Source: Pelagibius sp. Alg239-R121 (GTDB lineage: Bacteria; Pseudomonadota; Alphaproteobacteria; Kiloniellales; Kiloniellaceae). Taken from it: a stretch of DNA of 64,000 nt. A program made the position numbers and the translations under genes. Position 1 is the stretch's first letter. Each line of letters begins with the position of its first letter. A model generated the notes under the pieces. The model saw only the letters and a list, made by a program, of their open reading frames with translations, ran no database searches and was not told the DNA's origin. Location of the stretch: positions 310,001 to 374,000 of the forward strand of contig NZ_CAMZOF010000007.1 of NCBI RefSeq assembly GCF_947331435.1, in the 5' to 3' direction. Below, piece by piece: positions 16,604-25,343 of the stretch.

Positions 16604-17821
16604 ATGAGTGGCTTTGAAATTATCGAGACGGGACGCGCCGTCGTGAAGATGTGGACCAAAGGTGTGCCGGTTGATGATTCGGCGCGCCGACAGCTCACCA
16701 ACGTCGCTCGGCTTCCCTTCGTGCACAGCCATGTTGCTGTCATGCCGGACGTCCATTTCGGCCGGGGAGCGACCGTCGGCAGCGTGATCGCAACCAAAGG
16801 CGCAATCATTCCTGCCGCCGTCGGTGTCGACATCGGCTGCGGTATGATGGCGGTGCAAACCAGCCTGACAGCAGAACAATTGCCTGATTCTCTTGTCGAA
16901 ATCCGCTCTACCATCGAACGGACCGTGCCGCATGGCGGCACCGGTAAGAAGGGTGGCTGGAAGGACGAGATCCCCTCGCGCGTGTCGAAACGCTTCCGTG
17001 ACAGCGGCCTGGGCGAAGGCCTGGGTCGGATTGAAAGCAAGCATCCGGCGGTCGCCGGGGCGAACTCGGTGGTTCACTTAGGGTCGCTTGGTGCAGGCAA
17101 CCATTTCATCGAGCTGTGTCTCGATGAAGCAGGCAAGGTCTGGATCATGCTGCACTCCGGATCGCGGGGCGTAGGCAACCGGATCGGCACCTACTTCATT
17201 CATGAAGCGCGGAAGTCGATCGAGAAAAAGGTGTTGGGCCATGAACTGCCCGACCGTGACCTGGCCTACTTCATCGAGGGCGAAGACGAACTCTTCGATG
17301 ACTACCTCGAAGCGGTGCTGTGGGCACAGGATTTCGCCCGGGTGAACCGGGAGGTGATGATGGAGCGGATCCTTGTTGCGATCCGCCCGTTGCTGCCGCC
17401 CTTCACCACGACGAAGCAGGCCGTCAACTGCCACCACAACTACGTGGCGAACGAGCGGCACTTCGACGCAGACGTTTGGCTGACCCGGAAGGGGGCTGTT
17501 TCGGCCCGTGAGGGGCAACTCGGAATTATTCCGGGATCGATGGGGGCGAAGTCCTTCATCGTCCGGGGACGGGGCAATGCGGAGTCCTTTCACTCCTGCA
17601 GTCACGGTGCCGGACGGACCATGAGCCGGACGGCTGCCAAGGCGAAGTTCACTTTGCAGGATCATCTCGATGCGACTGCAGGCGTGGAGTGCCGGAAGGA
17701 CCGGGGTGTCTTGGATGAAACGCCTCGGGCCTACAAGAACATCGACGCAGTCATGGCCGCTCAGGCCGATCTGGTCGATGTGGTCCATACCCTGAAGCAG
17801 GTTGTCTGCGTGAAGGGGTGA
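16604..17821 (+). CDS. rtcB: RtcB RNA ligase
   Basis: This GTP- and Mn(II)-dependent ligase joins RNA 3'-phosphate or 2',3'-cyclic phosphate ends to 5'-OH ends, as left by many tRNA-cutting toxins. The length of 405 is close to that of E. coli RtcB. Visible motifs: MPDVHFGRGATVGS, VGVDIGCGM with the metal-binding C79, LGSLGAGNHFIE, MLHSGSRGVGNRIG, NCHHNYV near residue 275, and SCSHGAGR with H334, the residue that becomes guanylylated. The C-terminus ends in VCVKG as usual. A strong GAGGAG site precedes the ATG. It is the first gene of a plus-strand RNA-repair array and follows the attenuator leader. No archease or RtcA gene is adjacent. Confidence 0.95.
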   Translation: MSGFEIIETGRAVVKMWTKGVPVDDSARRQLTNVARLPFVHSHVAVMPDVHFGRGATVGSVIATKGAIIPAAVGVDIGCGMMAVQTSLTAEQLPDSLVEIRSTIERTVPHGGTGKKGGWKDEIPSRVSKRFRDSGLGEGLGRIESKHPAVAGANSVVHLGSLGAGNHFIELCLDEAGKVWIMLHSGSRGVGNRIGTYFIHEARKSIEKKVLGHELPDRDLAYFIEGEDELFDDYLEAVLWAQDFARVNREVMMERILVAIRPLLPPFTTTKQAVNCHHNYVANERHFDADVWLTRKGAVSAREGQLGIIPGSMGAKSFIVRGRGNAESFHSCSHGAGRTMSRTAAKAKFTLQDHLDATAGVECRKDRGVLDETPRAYKNIDAVMAAQADLVDVVHTLKQVVCVKG

Positions 17822-17829
17822 GGCCGACC

Positions 17830-17899
17830 CGCAAACGAATGCCCCCGTTCGTTTGCGAAACAGAAGGCGGTGCCGCCGGGTCAATCCGGACCCGGCGGC
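17830..17899 (+). repeat. Tandem perfect hairpins between rtcB and the next gene
   Basis: CGCAAACGAA (17830-17839) pairs perfectly with TTCGTTTGCG (17848-17857) around an 8-base loop. Fourteen bases later GCCGCCGGGTC (17872-17882) pairs perfectly with GACCCGGCGGC (17889-17899) around a 6-base loop. No T-run follows, so these are not simple terminators. They may protect or process the mRNA. Confidence 0.7.
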
Positions 17900-17966
17900 C
17901 GCAGGGCGAAAAATGAACCCGGCAGCCGTAAAAAAACCAATGCGTGAGAGGAGAGGGAGCGGAGTG

Positions 17967-18326
17967 ATGAAACTATGGCGTCCCGTTGGGCAGAGAGAAC
18001 TCGCGAAGATCGAGGCTGTGGACATGAAGGGTTTTCCGCCCCGCTTGCCCGAGCAGCCGATTTTCTACCCGGTCCTGAGTTTCGATTATGCCGAAAAGAT
18101 TGCCCGCGATTGGAATTCGACCTCGGCCGATCACGATCACGTCGGTTTTGTGACCGAGTTTGAAGTCGATGATGGCTTTGCCGAGTCCTTTGAGGCCAAT
18201 GAAGCCGGTGGCTCGGCACACCGCGAGCTTTGGGTTCCCGCGGAGGAACTCGAGGCTTTGAATAGAAACTTGCTGGGGCCGATCGCGGTCGTGGCGGCCT
18301 ACCACAAAGGTGAACGCGTTAGGTAG
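17967..18326 (+). CDS. Conserved small protein of the RNA-repair island, function unknown
   Basis: This 119-residue soluble protein begins MKLWRPVGQRELAKIEA and contains FPPRLPEQPIFYPVL, YAEKIARDWN, GFVTEFEVDD and ELWVPAEELEALN. I recall similar proteins being labelled ADP-ribosylation/crystallin J1 in databases, but that label is not supported by any motif I can see, so I give no function. The start at 17967 has an excellent GGAG-rich site; an upstream frame from 17853 runs through the tandem hairpins and is rejected. Its location between rtcB and the other repair genes suggests an accessory role in RNA repair. Confidence 0.75.
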   Translation: MKLWRPVGQRELAKIEAVDMKGFPPRLPEQPIFYPVLSFDYAEKIARDWNSTSADHDHVGFVTEFEVDDGFAESFEANEAGGSAHRELWVPAEELEALNRNLLGPIAVVAAYHKGERVR

Positions 18327-18371
18327 GCGATGGAGGAACGGCCGTCGAGAGGCGGCTGTATGGAGGCTGTA

Positions 18372-18764
18372 ATGTGTGATGCAAGTTTGGCGAGCCAGGT
18401 CGTGAACGATCAGAACTATGGTTTCTGTGGAATCTGCGGGGTTGAGGTGCCGCTGCTTTCCCAGGACCAGGTGACGGCGATCGAACGGACCTGCAGTTCT
18501 GCCTTGGAGAAAGTCCGGGCTTACCGTGCGGCGCACGGCGGCCCGGACGCCCAGGTGCCTCAGGCCGAGCTTTTCGCACCGGTCTATGAAAAGCATCTGG
18601 CCTTAACCGGTGTTGACCTGCGCGGGGTCAGTACCTCGGCGCACCACATCCTGGTGCACCAGAAGTCCTGTCTCGGCCCGCCCTGCTGGAGCTGCGGCAA
18701 ACTGCTGCGGTCTCAGTATGACCGGCACTGCAGCGAATGCGGGGCCGAAAAGAACCTGGGATAA
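18372..18764 (+). CDS. Zinc-ribbon protein of the RNA-repair island, function unknown
   Basis: This protein of about 130 residues has three CxxC knuckles: CGIC near residue 20 and, at the C-terminus, CWSC and CSEC, the last two forming a zinc ribbon. The middle is helical and contains STSAHHILVHQKS. I know no named family. ATG 18372 is preceded by GGAGG at 18362-18366; ATGs at 18330 and 18360 are in frame and possible. It lies 3-45 bases after the preceding gene, depending on start. Zinc ribbons of this kind commonly bind nucleic acid or protein, so a substrate-presenting role is possible but unproven. Confidence 0.65.
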   Translation: MCDASLASQVVNDQNYGFCGICGVEVPLLSQDQVTAIERTCSSALEKVRAYRAAHGGPDAQVPQAELFAPVYEKHLALTGVDLRGVSTSAHHILVHQKSCLGPPCWSCGKLLRSQYDRHCSECGAEKNLG

Positions 18765-18801
18765 CGAAACTGGGTTAGCGCTTGGCGCTTAAGATTGCAC
18801 G

Positions 18802-18864
18802 GCAGCATCGGTCAGCACCAATTGAGCGATGCTGCTGTCATTCCCGGCCACGCCGAAGTGGCCG
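18802..18864 (+). repeat. Second pair of hairpins in the RNA-repair island
   Basis: GCAGCATCG (18802-18810) pairs perfectly with CGATGCTGC (18827-18835) around a 16-base loop. CGGCCAC (18845-18851) pairs perfectly with GTGGCCG (18858-18864) around 6 bases. They fill the gap of about 200 bases between the zinc-ribbon and nucleotidyltransferase genes. No T-run follows. Confidence 0.65.
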
Positions 18865-18963
18865 TGTAATTGCTTCTGACGGTCAAGTGAAGTGAAAGGG
18901 AACAGCAACAGATTTCGGTTAAGGTCAGTGTCAGGATGTTTTGGGGAAAGAGAGTTCGGCGTT

Positions 18964-19776
18964 GTGATCGATCCAACTATTCAAAATGAAATTCAGCGGC
19001 AGCTCGATCAAGTCGAGTTAAACTATCACGTCCAGATTTTACTCGCCGTCGAGTCAGGAAGCCGTGCCTGGGGTTTCCCGTCACCCGATAGCGATTACGA
19101 CGTGCGGTTTCTCTATGTGCATCGGCCGGAGTGGTACCTGACAATCGAGCCTGGCCGTGACGTGATTGAGCTTCCGATCGAGGACGAGTTGGACATTAAC
19201 GGCTGGGACTTGAAAAAGGCTCTACAGCTTTTAATCAAGCCCAACCCCGTGCTGCATGAATGGTTGGGTTCGCCCATTATTTATCGCAGTGATCAGGCCT
19301 TTGTATCGGCAATGCGGTCATTGGCAGATCGCACGCTGCACCACACGCCAGCGCGGTATCATTATCTTAAGCTCGGTGAGAAGCAGTGGAACCGCTTTAT
19401 TGCCGGCAAGGATGATGTCTCAATCAAGAAGTACTTTTACGCCTTGCGGCCGGCGCTGGCTTTGCGTTGGCTGCGGCACAATCCCGATCAGCGGGTGCCA
19501 ATGTCCGTTCCCGAGCTTCGGCCAGGCTGCGGCCTGCCGGGCGAAGTTTCGAACTTCCTGGACGATCTCCTCGAACGCAAACGTATCACCAGGGAGTTGG
19601 GCAACGGGCTGCGTATTCCGCTGCTTGACGACTTCATCACCGAAGAATTTGACCTTGCCCGCGCGCCGGGTCAGGAGCTTTTTTCGCCACCTCAACGCCT
19701 GATCGATGATGCCAACAAGATCTTCCAGTCTTTCCTGGGCTTCGAGAAAGAAGTTCCAGACCAGACTGGGTCATGA
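18964..19776 (+). CDS. COG3541-type pol-beta-superfamily nucleotidyltransferase
   Basis: This predicted nucleotidyltransferase of about 270 residues has the active-site pattern GSRAWGFPSPDSDYDVRF: GS at residues 32-33 and the metal-binding acids in D-S-D-Y-D near 42-46. The C-terminal half is helical (KALQLLIKPNPVLHEWLGSP, LKLGEKQWNRF, KKYFYALRPALALRWL). Surveys of RNA repair loci call this family RlaP and note its repeated association with RNA ligases; I recall this rather than verify it. The family normally begins just before the PTIQNEI helix, so I choose GTG 18964, preceded by GGGGAAAGAGAG; GTG 18892 is the alternative. It could add a nucleotide to damaged 3' ends (inference). Confidence 0.82.
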   Translation: MIDPTIQNEIQRQLDQVELNYHVQILLAVESGSRAWGFPSPDSDYDVRFLYVHRPEWYLTIEPGRDVIELPIEDELDINGWDLKKALQLLIKPNPVLHEWLGSPIIYRSDQAFVSAMRSLADRTLHHTPARYHYLKLGEKQWNRFIAGKDDVSIKKYFYALRPALALRWLRHNPDQRVPMSVPELRPGCGLPGEVSNFLDDLLERKRITRELGNGLRIPLLDDFITEEFDLARAPGQELFSPPQRLIDDANKIFQSFLGFEKEVPDQTGS

Positions 19777-19788
19777 AGAGTTAGATAA

Positions 19789-21186
19789 ATGTTGCTGACC
19801 ATAACAACCACTCACCGACCGGCGACGGATCTGGGTTACCTGTTGCACAAGAACCCGGGTTCGTTGCATGCGCGCGAACTCGCCTTCGGCAAGGCGCATC
19901 TCTTTTACCCGGAAGCCTCTGTAGAGCGTTGTACGGCCGCACTGCTACTGGATGTCGATCCGGTTCGGCTAGTGCGCGGCCGGGAAGGGGCGTGGCAGGG
20001 CGGCGCTTTCGGACAGTATGTCAACGATCGGCCCTACGTGGCTTCGTCCTTTCTTTCCGCGGCGATCTCCAAGCTGCTCGGCACGGCCCTGGCCGGCCGC
20101 TCTAAGGAGCGACCCGAGCTTGCCAAGATAGCCATTCCGCTTCAGGTTTGTATCACTCCCTTGGCCTGTCGAGACGGGAGTGATCTTCTGGAACGGCTTT
20201 TCGGGCCTCTGGGTTACGAGGTTGAGGTTGAAACCCATCCGTTGGATCCGGCCTTTCCCGATTGGGGCGACAGTCAATACGTCACGGCCACCTTGCGAGC
20301 AAGCCAACGGATCACCGACCTGTTGACGCACCTTTTCGTGCTGGTGCCGGTGCTTGATAATCAGAAGCACTACTACGTCGGCAACGACGAAGTGGAGAAG
20401 TTGCTCGCCAAGGGCACGGGCTGGCTGGACGATCATCCCGATAAGGACCTGATCGTGCGACGCTACCTGCGCCATCAACGCGGCTTGACCCGGGCGGCAT
20501 TGGAAGGTCTGGCCTCCCGCGAAGAGCCACAGACCGGAGAAGTCCAGGAAGTTCTGGATGCGCCGGAAGAGGAGCTGGAAAAGCCGATCCGGCTGAACGA
20601 ACTGCGTATGGAAACCGTGACCCGCACGCTGCTGGATGCTGGCGCGACCAGCGTGTTGGACCTTGGCTGCGGCCAGGGGAGGTTGCTGCGCAACCTGCTC
20701 AAGGAAAAGCAGTTCACCCGCATAGCAGGACTGGATGTGGCGCCCAAGGTGCTGCAACAGGCCGAGCGGCGCCTGCGCCTGGAGCGTATGCCTGACCGTC
20801 AGCGCGCGCGGATCGAATTGCTGCAGGGTTCCATGCTCTATCGTGATCAGCGTATGAAGAACTTCGATGCGCTGGCGGCAGTTGAGGTCATTGAGCATCT
20901 GGAGCCAGAGCGCCTGCCGGCTTTCGAGCGGGTGGTTTTTGCCGAGGCTCAGTCGCCGACCGTGGTTATCACCACGCCTAATCGGGAATACAACGCGACC
21001 TTTGAGGATATGGAGCCGGAGCGGTTGCGACATCCGGATCACCGCTTCGAATGGACCCGTGCGGAATTTGAGAGCTGGGCGAAGGGCGTGGCGGAGCGTA
21101 ACGATTATCAGGTCGAGTTCGACGGTATTGGCCAACTTCATGAAGAACATGGTGCGCCGACCCAGATGGCCGTTTTTTCCAGGTAG
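19789..21186 (+). CDS. hen1: Hen1 3'-terminal RNA ribose 2'-O-methyltransferase
   Basis: Bacterial Hen1 adds a 2'-O-methyl to the 3'-terminal ribose at the break before ligation, so the same toxin cannot cut there again. The 465-residue protein has the N-terminal domain that contacts Pnkp (residues 1 to about 240) and a C-terminal SAM methyltransferase. VLDLGCGQGRLL near residue 289 binds SAM. E366, E369 and H370 in EVIEH together with H418 in DHRFEWTR form the Mn-binding centre typical of Hen1. The start at 19789 follows a short AAGAG region 12 bases after the preceding stop, indicating an operon. The partner pnkp starts nine bases after this stop. Confidence 0.95.
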   Translation: MLLTITTTHRPATDLGYLLHKNPGSLHARELAFGKAHLFYPEASVERCTAALLLDVDPVRLVRGREGAWQGGAFGQYVNDRPYVASSFLSAAISKLLGTALAGRSKERPELAKIAIPLQVCITPLACRDGSDLLERLFGPLGYEVEVETHPLDPAFPDWGDSQYVTATLRASQRITDLLTHLFVLVPVLDNQKHYYVGNDEVEKLLAKGTGWLDDHPDKDLIVRRYLRHQRGLTRAALEGLASREEPQTGEVQEVLDAPEEELEKPIRLNELRMETVTRTLLDAGATSVLDLGCGQGRLLRNLLKEKQFTRIAGLDVAPKVLQQAERRLRLERMPDRQRARIELLQGSMLYRDQRMKNFDALAAVEVIEHLEPERLPAFERVVFAEAQSPTVVITTPNREYNATFEDMEPERLRHPDHRFEWTRAEFESWAKGVAERNDYQVEFDGIGQLHEEHGAPTQMAVFSR

Positions 21187-21195
21187 GTTTTTTTG

Positions 21196-23772
21196 ATGAC
21201 TGATAAGAACAGAATTAACATCCCGGAGTACTGCATGGTGCTGCTGGTCGGGCCGACCGGCTGCGGAAAGTCGACCTTTGCCGCGCGCCATTTCCAATCG
21301 ACGGAGGTGATTTCCTCTGACCGCTGCCGGGGGATCGTGTCCGACGATGAGAACGACCTGGAGGCGACCCATGATGCATTTGAGCTTCTGAACTATACGG
21401 CAGAGGCTCGCCTCAAACGTCGCCGTCTGACCGTGATCGACGCTACGAATGTGCGCTCGGAAGACCGGCGTAGCCTGATCGATCTGGCCAAGCGCTACCA
21501 TGCACTGGTGGTTGCCTTCGTCTTCGACGTGCCGGAGGCGCTGTGCCATGAGCGAAACGCACTACGTCCGGATCGGAACTTTGGACCGCATGTCGTGCGT
21601 AACCACATACGTTCGCTCCGTCGCGGCCAACGGCGTATGGATCGTGACGGAATCCGATTTATCTACCGCTTCAAGACTGAGGAGGAAGTCGATGCGGTTG
21701 AAATCGCACGCGATCGCCTCTGGGTCGATAGGCGTGACGAGCAGGGGCCCTTCGACATCATCGGCGATATTCACGGTTGCGCGAGCGAGTTGGAGCAACT
21801 TCTGGAGAAGCTCGATTACGACGTGACTCTGGACGAGACCAGTGGCGAGCGACGCTACAACGTCACTGCGCCGGAGGGCCGGCGCGTAATCTTCCTTGGT
21901 GATCTGGTCGACCGGGGGCCGCGGGTGCCGGATGTTCTGCGGATTGCAAAATCCATGGTCGATGACGGTATCGCGCGCTGCGTTCTGGGCAATCACGAGG
22001 CCAAACTGGGCCGGGCGATGCGTGGGCGCAACGTGAAGCTGACGCATGGCCTCGCTGAGACCATGGAGCAATTCGAAAGCGAGAGCGACGCCTTCAAGAA
22101 GGAAATGCTGCGATTCATCGATGGCCTGATCAGTCATTTTGTGCTGGACGATGGTCGTCTGGTTGTTGCCCATGCGGGCTTGCGCGAAGAAATGCAGAAC
22201 CGATCTTCGGGCAAGGTGCGGGCCTTCGCAATGTATGGCGAGACTACGGGTGAAACCGACGATTTCGGTCTGCCGATCCGCTTCGACTGGGCATCCGAAT
22301 ACAGGGGAAAGGCGCGGGTGGTCTACGGCCATACACCGGTGCCTGAGGCGGAGTGGGTCAACAACACCATCTGCATTGATACCGGTTGCGTGTTTGGCGG
22401 CAAACTGACGGCGCTGCGCTACCCGGAAATGGAGCTGGTCGAAGTGCCGGCTGAGCGGACCTACATGGAACCCGCGCGACCGTTGAATCCGGTGAGTGAG
22501 GTGGCCACTGACCCCAATGCGGCACCGGATGCCTTGCTGGACCTGGAAGATGTCACGGGCAAGCGGATCATCTCGACCCGTCTCCGCCGGGCCGTCACAC
22601 TGCGTGAGGATCAGAGCGCGGCGGCCCTGGAGGTCATGAGCCGGTTCGCAATCGATCCACGATGGCTGATCTACCTGCCACCGACCATGTCTCCGTCCGA
22701 GACTTCGGCGCGCGAAGGTTTTCTGGAGCATCCAGAGGATGCTCTGCGATACTTCAAGGCGCAGGGGGTAGATACCGTAGTCGCCCAGGAAAAGCACATG
22801 GGCTCGCGCGCTGTGCTGGTGATTACCCGTGATGAGACTGTGGCTTTGCGGCGTTTTGGGATCGAGAGTGAGGCACTGGGTGCGATTTACACCCGCACGG
22901 GCCGCCCATTCTTCTATGACCCGACAGTGGTTAGAGGAATTCTCGCACGGGTGTCAGAGGCGGCCGAGCGCTGCGGTCTTTGGGATGCTCTTGAGACCGA
23001 TTGGCTCTGTCTAGACGCCGAGATCATGCCCTGGTCGGTCAAGGCGCAGTCCTTGATTGAGCACCAGTACGGCGCTGTCGGTGCGGCGGCCAACGCAGCT
23101 TTGCAGGCGGCGCTCGCGGCGGTTCAGCACGGGGTCGCGCGCGGCCTGGATCTGAATACGCTGCAGGAGAAGACGGCATCACGACTGGAAAACGCAGACG
23201 CCTACCGTAAGGCCTATGGGCACTACGTATGGCCGGTGGAGAAGCTTGAGGACCTGCGTATTGCGCCGTTCCATCTACTTGGGAGTGAAGGTGCGGTGCA
23301 TGACGACAAGTCGCACCGTTGGCACATGGAACAACTGCGCCTGCTCTGCGAGGCGGACAATGGCTTGTTGTTCCAAACCGATCACCGCTTTATAGACCTG
23401 TCCGACGAGGCGCGGGTTCAGGCTGCCTGCGATTGGTGGCTGGAGATGACCGCACAAGGCGGTGAAGGTATGGTGGTAAAGCCGATGGACTATGTGACCC
23501 GTGGCCCCCGCGGTTACGTGCAGCCGGCGGTAAAGTGCCGTGGCCGGGAGTATCTGCGGATCATCTACGGTCCGGACTACGATCGGCCTGAGCACTTGAC
23601 GCGCCTGCGGCGTCGCGGGCTGGGACGCAAGCGGGCTCTTGCTCTGCAGGAATTTGCGCTCGGTATCGAGGCGCTTGAGCGCTTTGCCAAGCGTGAGCCG
23701 CTGCGCCGGGTGCACGAATGCGTCTTCGGCGTGCTGGCCATGGAGAGCGAGGCGGTGGATCCTCGATTGTAG
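21196..23772 (+). CDS. pnkp: Pnkp polynucleotide kinase-phosphatase-ligase
   Basis: This three-domain RNA end-healing and sealing enzyme has 858 residues. The kinase domain has GPTGCGKST at residues 19-27 and phosphorylates 5'-OH ends. The central metallophosphatase domain has GDIHGC (190-195), GDLVDRG (near 235) and GNHE (265-268) and removes 2',3'-cyclic phosphate. The C-terminal ligase-like domain has KHMGSR with the predicted adenylylated K533. In characterised systems this domain seals RNA only when bound to Hen1. ATG 21196 is chosen over an adjacent TTG at 21193. The length and order agree with the Clostridium thermocellum type. It ends the plus-strand array and converges on the ABC-transporter operon with 26 bases between. 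Confidence 0.95.
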   Translation: MTDKNRINIPEYCMVLLVGPTGCGKSTFAARHFQSTEVISSDRCRGIVSDDENDLEATHDAFELLNYTAEARLKRRRLTVIDATNVRSEDRRSLIDLAKRYHALVVAFVFDVPEALCHERNALRPDRNFGPHVVRNHIRSLRRGQRRMDRDGIRFIYRFKTEEEVDAVEIARDRLWVDRRDEQGPFDIIGDIHGCASELEQLLEKLDYDVTLDETSGERRYNVTAPEGRRVIFLGDLVDRGPRVPDVLRIAKSMVDDGIARCVLGNHEAKLGRAMRGRNVKLTHGLAETMEQFESESDAFKKEMLRFIDGLISHFVLDDGRLVVAHAGLREEMQNRSSGKVRAFAMYGETTGETDDFGLPIRFDWASEYRGKARVVYGHTPVPEAEWVNNTICIDTGCVFGGKLTALRYPEMELVEVPAERTYMEPARPLNPVSEVATDPNAAPDALLDLEDVTGKRIISTRLRRAVTLREDQSAAALEVMSRFAIDPRWLIYLPPTMSPSETSAREGFLEHPEDALRYFKAQGVDTVVAQEKHMGSRAVLVITRDETVALRRFGIESEALGAIYTRTGRPFFYDPTVVRGILARVSEAAERCGLWDALETDWLCLDAEIMPWSVKAQSLIEHQYGAVGAAANAALQAALAAVQHGVARGLDLNTLQEKTASRLENADAYRKAYGHYVWPVEKLEDLRIAPFHLLGSEGAVHDDKSHRWHMEQLRLLCEADNGLLFQTDHRFIDLSDEARVQAACDWWLEMTAQGGEGMVVKPMDYVTRGPRGYVQPAVKCRGREYLRIIYGPDYDRPEHLTRLRRRGLGRKRALALQEFALGIEALERFAKREPLRRVHECVFGVLAMESEAVDPRL

Positions 23773-23798
23773 TGTAGTACGAGCAGAGCTAGGGGACG

Positions 23799-25343
23799 TC
23801 AGCGCTCTGTCAAGCGCTCTGCCGTGTAGGTCAGTTGATAGAGCGCGATGGCAACCAGAACCGATACGACGGCGACGGTCCAGATCATGCCGTAGTCGAG
23901 GTATCCGCGTGATTGGTTCAGAAGATTGCCAAGCCCTTTGCCGGTCGCCAGCCACTCGGCGATCATCACGCCCAGCAGCGCTTTGGGCATCGCCAGTCTT
24001 GCCGCAACAAAAAGCCATTTCCGGCTTGCTGGGATGGCGATCAAGCGCAGCTTCTGTAGGGTCGAGGCACCGTAGGCATCCACCAAGTCAAACGCCGGCC
24101 GTGGGATCAGGGCGAAGCCCTGCGCGAGCAGGACAAAAGCGGCGAAGAAGGTCACTGAGATTGTTATCACCAGAGTTACGGTGATCCCGCGTCCGAAAAT
24201 CAAAACGGCGAGTGGCGTCAAGGCGACCAGCGGCATCGTTTGAGTTACCAGTGCGAAAGGCAAGAGGGCACGCATTACGACCGGTGTGGCAAAGGAGAGG
24301 AGGGCGAGGAGAAAGGCGACCGCCAGTCCTATGAACATACCGCCGATCGTGATTGGGATCGTTTCAGACAGAGCTTGAAGAAGCCTGGATTGTGCCGAGG
24401 GACTGGCATTTGAAAAGAACAGATAGTCCAAAACACCCAACGGTGTTTTGGCTATAATCGGCGATAAATCTCCAGCTAAAAGCAGCATCTGCCAGAATAG
24501 GAAAGGCAGGAGTACCGCGATCAGCGTCAAGAGACTGCGACGCCATCTCTCCACTTGCGGTGAGGTCGATTCCGATGGGGGCGGCGCGATCGTGACCGCC
24601 CGGTTGCGGCCCGTCGTCCACTGGGCGGCCAGGGCGGCAAGCCCGTAACCTACGCCGGCAATGGCGGTCGCGGCCAGCCCGATCCCCCACAGACGGTCCG
24701 GTTCACCGCGACCAAGCGAACCCAGTAAAAAGGTGCCCAGGCCCCAACGCGCGCCGCTGCCGAATTCGGCGAGGATTGCACCAAGGACGGCTGCTGGCGC
24801 CGCGACCTGAAAACCGCTCATAATCGCGGGAACGGCCGCGCGTAGACGAACCAGCAGCAGTGCCTTTAGCTTCCCACCGCCATAGGCCGAGACGAGATCG
24901 AGACTGCGTGGATCCACTTCGCGGAGACCCGCGAGCGTAGCGGTCATTGTCGGGAAATACACCAGGAGTGCAGCCAGGGTAATGCGCGCTACATCACCGT
25001 CCAATGCAATGACCAACACAGGAACAATTGCGATCGGCGGCACCGCAAAGGCAGCAATGTTAACGCCGCGTAGCAGGCGTTCACCGATTGGCCAGAGGCA
25101 AAAAACAAGCGCTGCCGCAACAGCGATCAGATTGCCGATGATGAAGCCGAGGCCTGAGGTTTCCAGCGTTGCCAGAATGTGGGGCCAGTAGTCGCTTCGT
25201 TCGGCAAAGAGCCTTGTCAGGATTGCGCTTAGGGCGGGAAGGGTGCCGTCTGCGACCAGACGAAGCTGTCCGGCTACTTCCCAGGCAATGAGAATCAGCA
25301 GAAGCAAGGCTGCAGTGCCGAGGGTATCGTGCCTGCTTTTCAT
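23799..25343 (-). CDS. ABC transporter permease with two fused permease domains
   Basis: This inner-membrane protein of 514 residues has about a dozen predicted helices. It consists of two consecutive SsuC/TauC-type permease domains: residues about 1-250 and 265-514. Each has its own EAA-type coupling loop: [20 protein letters not shown] in the first half and [20 protein letters not shown] in the second. The family usually has one domain per polypeptide and forms a homodimer, so one copy of this fusion could form the whole channel. The start overlaps the ATPase gene stop by four bases (ATGA), so the operon order is binding protein, ATPase, permease. Confidence 0.87.
   Translation of the reverse strand: MKSRHDTLGTAALLLLILIAWEVAGQLRLVADGTLPALSAILTRLFAERSDYWPHILATLETSGLGFIIGNLIAVAAALVFCLWPIGERLLRGVNIAAFAVPPIAIVPVLVIALDGDVARITLAALLVYFPTMTATLAGLREVDPRSLDLVSAYGGGKLKALLLVRLRAAVPAIMSGFQVAAPAAVLGAILAEFGSGARWGLGTFLLGSLGRGEPDRLWGIGLAATAIAGVGYGLAALAAQWTTGRNRAVTIAPPPSESTSPQVERWRRSLLTLIAVLLPFLFWQMLLLAGDLSPIIAKTPLGVLDYLFFSNASPSAQSRLLQALSETIPITIGGMFIGLAVAFLLALLSFATPVVMRALLPFALVTQTMPLVALTPLAVLIFGRGITVTLVITISVTFFAAFVLLAQGFALIPRPAFDLVDAYGASTLQKLRLIAIPASRKWLFVAARLAMPKALLGVMIAEWLATGKGLGNLLNQSRGYLDYGMIWTVAVVSVLVAIALYQLTYTAERLTER

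Noticed and set aside
19969-21549. Long open frame (526 codons) on the minus strand opposite hen1
   Set aside because: It is a shadow of hen1 in GC-rich DNA: the protein has no domain, is rich in H, Q and R, and the plus strand carries clear catalytic motifs.
21562-22797. 411-codon frame opposite pnkp
   Set aside because: Antisense shadow; the phosphatase motifs of pnkp lie on the other strand.
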